A stretch of DNA of 64,000 bases from Owenia fusiformis (Eukaryota; Annelida; Polychaeta; Sabellida; Oweniidae), in assembly GCA_903813345.2 (NCBI GenBank), contig CAIIXF020000009.1, positions 14,088,347 through 14,152,346 on the forward strand, read 5' to 3'. The notes under the pieces are model-generated. The model had not been told where the DNA came from. It made no database searches and worked only from the letters and a program-made list of their open reading frames with translations. Of the stretch, positions 62,743 to 64,000 are shown in pieces. The position numbers and the translations under genes were made by a program. Each line of letters begins with the position of its first letter. Position 1 is the stretch's first letter.

Positions 62743-63066
62743 GTAGGTTTAGTCCACCTATGTTTTATAAAATACCTGCTAGTTCAGTTAGATAGTTTTC
62801 TGGTTAAGTTACGCCAATTAGCATGTTTTATATGAGAATAACTTTTGCTTCTTTTCTGATACAATTTCTCAAATTTTGGTGAAAAAATCAGATATTTGTA
62901 TCTGATTGTTTCATGAATGCAGCTATGAATTGACGTTTGTTTTCAAGAGGATATCTCATTTTCACAAGTCCTTGATATCTCTTCATATCGGCCCACATCA
63001 TATTTATTTTTTTAGAAAACAGAAAATAGATATTTCGTTAACATTGATCTTAACATGTTCTTGTAG

Positions 63067-63160
63067 AGAATACCCAGCGGCTCTTGCAAGACTCGCTGTC
63101 ATGGTCCGTGGTATTGGAGACCCCTTGGTAGCATCATATGCAAGATGTTATCTCAGCAGA
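63067..63160 (+). CDS. VPS35L: VPS35L internal exon C
   Basis: A 94-nt exon after TTCTTGTAG with donor AGA/GTAAGT, phase 2 in and phase 0 out. It reads GEYPAALARLAVMVRGIGDP then LVASYARCYLSR, matching the human [20 protein letters not shown] and YARAYLCR. The MVRGIGDPL core is highly conserved in VPS35L. Confidence 0.95.
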
Positions 63161-63326
63161 GTAAGTATTAGAGTCGCCTACATGTAAGTCACGGAGATAG
63201 AATGATGAACACATTCTCACACATTTTAAGATGATTGAATTTGAGGACAATCATCATATCACCATTTTCATGTATTGGTCTTGCTCTGGAGTGCATGTAT
63301 ATTATATCAATTGTTTATATTTGTAG

Positions 63327-63404
63327 GTTGGTATCAAAGTGGCACCAAGCATCAACGAACACATCATGCCATCATTTGATGACTTCCTCACCACATACCC
63401 ACAG
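63327..63404 (+). CDS. VPS35L: VPS35L internal exon D
   Basis: A 78-nt exon after ATTTGTAG with donor ACAG/GTACAT, phase 0 on both sides. It reads VGIKVAPSINEHIMPSFDDF then LTTYPQ, equivalent to the human [20 protein letters not shown] and LLTFKQ. Lengths agree exactly. Confidence 0.94.
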
Positions 63405-63518
63405 GTACATTCCTTTAGATTAGAACAAATTGTATTTTATTTCAATAAGAGTAACAAAACATTTAAATAATTAAACAATCATTTATCAAAGAATGTATGC
63501 AGTTTCTGTGTATTGTAG

Positions 63519-63688
63519 GTAAATGGAGACAGTGTTCAGAACACGCTTGCTGCACAGTCCCTGGAGATGCCTAAATATCTTACTCTGTTCTCCCCTGCCC
63601 TGGATTGGCTCCTGCAGTGTGTTGCACACAGGGCTCCAGAGTCTGCCCTCTTGGATGTACTCAACAAGTCCAAGGAACAGTGTAATAG
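63519..63688 (+). CDS. VPS35L: VPS35L internal exon E
   Basis: A 170-nt exon after GTATTGTAG with donor AATAG/GTTAGT, phase 0 in and phase 2 out. It reads VNGDSVQNTLAAQSLEMPKY then LTLFSPALDWLLQCVAHRAP and ESALLDVLNKSKEQCN. It matches the human [20 protein letters not shown] and [20 protein letters not shown]. The gene continues beyond 64000; the remaining roughly two thirds of the protein is not in the window. Confidence 0.95.
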
Positions 63689-64000
63689 GTTAGTACATTA
63701 CAAATTAAACTGACCATTCCCTCTCTCTATCCTTGTTGAATACCTGGTTAATACTTCAAAATGTTGTGAAATCAAATTCTGGGTGTAGTGAACACCTACC
63801 AATACATTAAAATGTTCAATATACACATGTTTTACTGTACAGAGAAATGCCACACACATGAATCTATTTTGTCAGTTAGAATATATGCTACAAAAGCATT
63901 TGCCTCTATTATTGGAATTGTGAATCTCTGACAATCTCTACTTCAAAAATATTGTGTTTATAACTGATGAATATATTTAATAAATTGTTTATGATATAAA
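63689..64000. other. VPS35L: VPS35L intron, with a CAGTAAAAC-family fragment
   Basis: Intron sequence after the GTTAGT donor. Positions 63786-63842 (GTAGTGAACACCTACCAATA ... TGTTTTACTGTAC) are a partial copy of the MITE family at 15504 and 43471. No further exon before the window ends. Confidence 0.7.

Overview
The window looks like nuclear DNA from an invertebrate animal, most likely a bivalve mollusc. It is AT-rich and intron-bearing, with very few genes and a heavy load of small inverted-repeat transposons and tandem arrays. The 19.06-20.41 kb repeat, with its TCCG run and 'gataactcaaatacc' units, resembles repeats I associate with bivalve genomes. The lineage call is an inference.

Only two real genes can be supported. 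(1) 21601-22809, minus strand: a single-exon rhodopsin-class seven-helix receptor of 402 residues, probably for a neuropeptide. (2) 60353-63688, plus strand: five consecutive internal exons of VPS35L (C16orf62), the VPS35-like subunit of the endosomal Retriever/Commander recycling complex. The gene continues past the right edge. Its upstream exons were not found.

Layout. 1-9355: a satellite block of about 20 monomers of 400-500 bp in five higher-order blocks, each closed by a short hairpin and rich in AGGTCA motifs. 9.4-21.2 kb: gene-free DNA with small foldback elements, a 29-bp array, a 124-bp x5 array and a 146-bp x8 array inside an inverted-repeat element. 21.4-22.8 kb: the receptor, whose last codons are homologous to a 40-bp tandem array just downstream. 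23.7-45.4 kb: minisatellites (34, 25, 26, 26 and 25/50 bp), a decayed mariner element inserted into the 25-bp array, a LINE 3'-end fragment, several MITEs, and a lone inverted relative of the left-edge satellite. 45-60 kb: mostly unrecognised DNA, with a 216-bp foldback element, a 3-kb long-TIR element with an exact 5-bp target duplication, and a 1.1-kb TIR element with a second one nested in it. 60.35-64 kb: the VPS35L exons.

The most striking structure is in VPS35L. The 3' end of exon 60353-60430 together with its 5' splice site has been amplified into about 40 tandem copies of a 51-bp unit (17 codons) that fill almost the whole following intron. The intron therefore holds 40 junction sites, of which 36 read exactly CAG/GTAAGT. 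The first three are in frame with the exon, so alternative donor use could add 0, 17 or 34 residues. The receptor gene shows a similar pattern on a smaller scale, with a tandem array that includes its stop codon.
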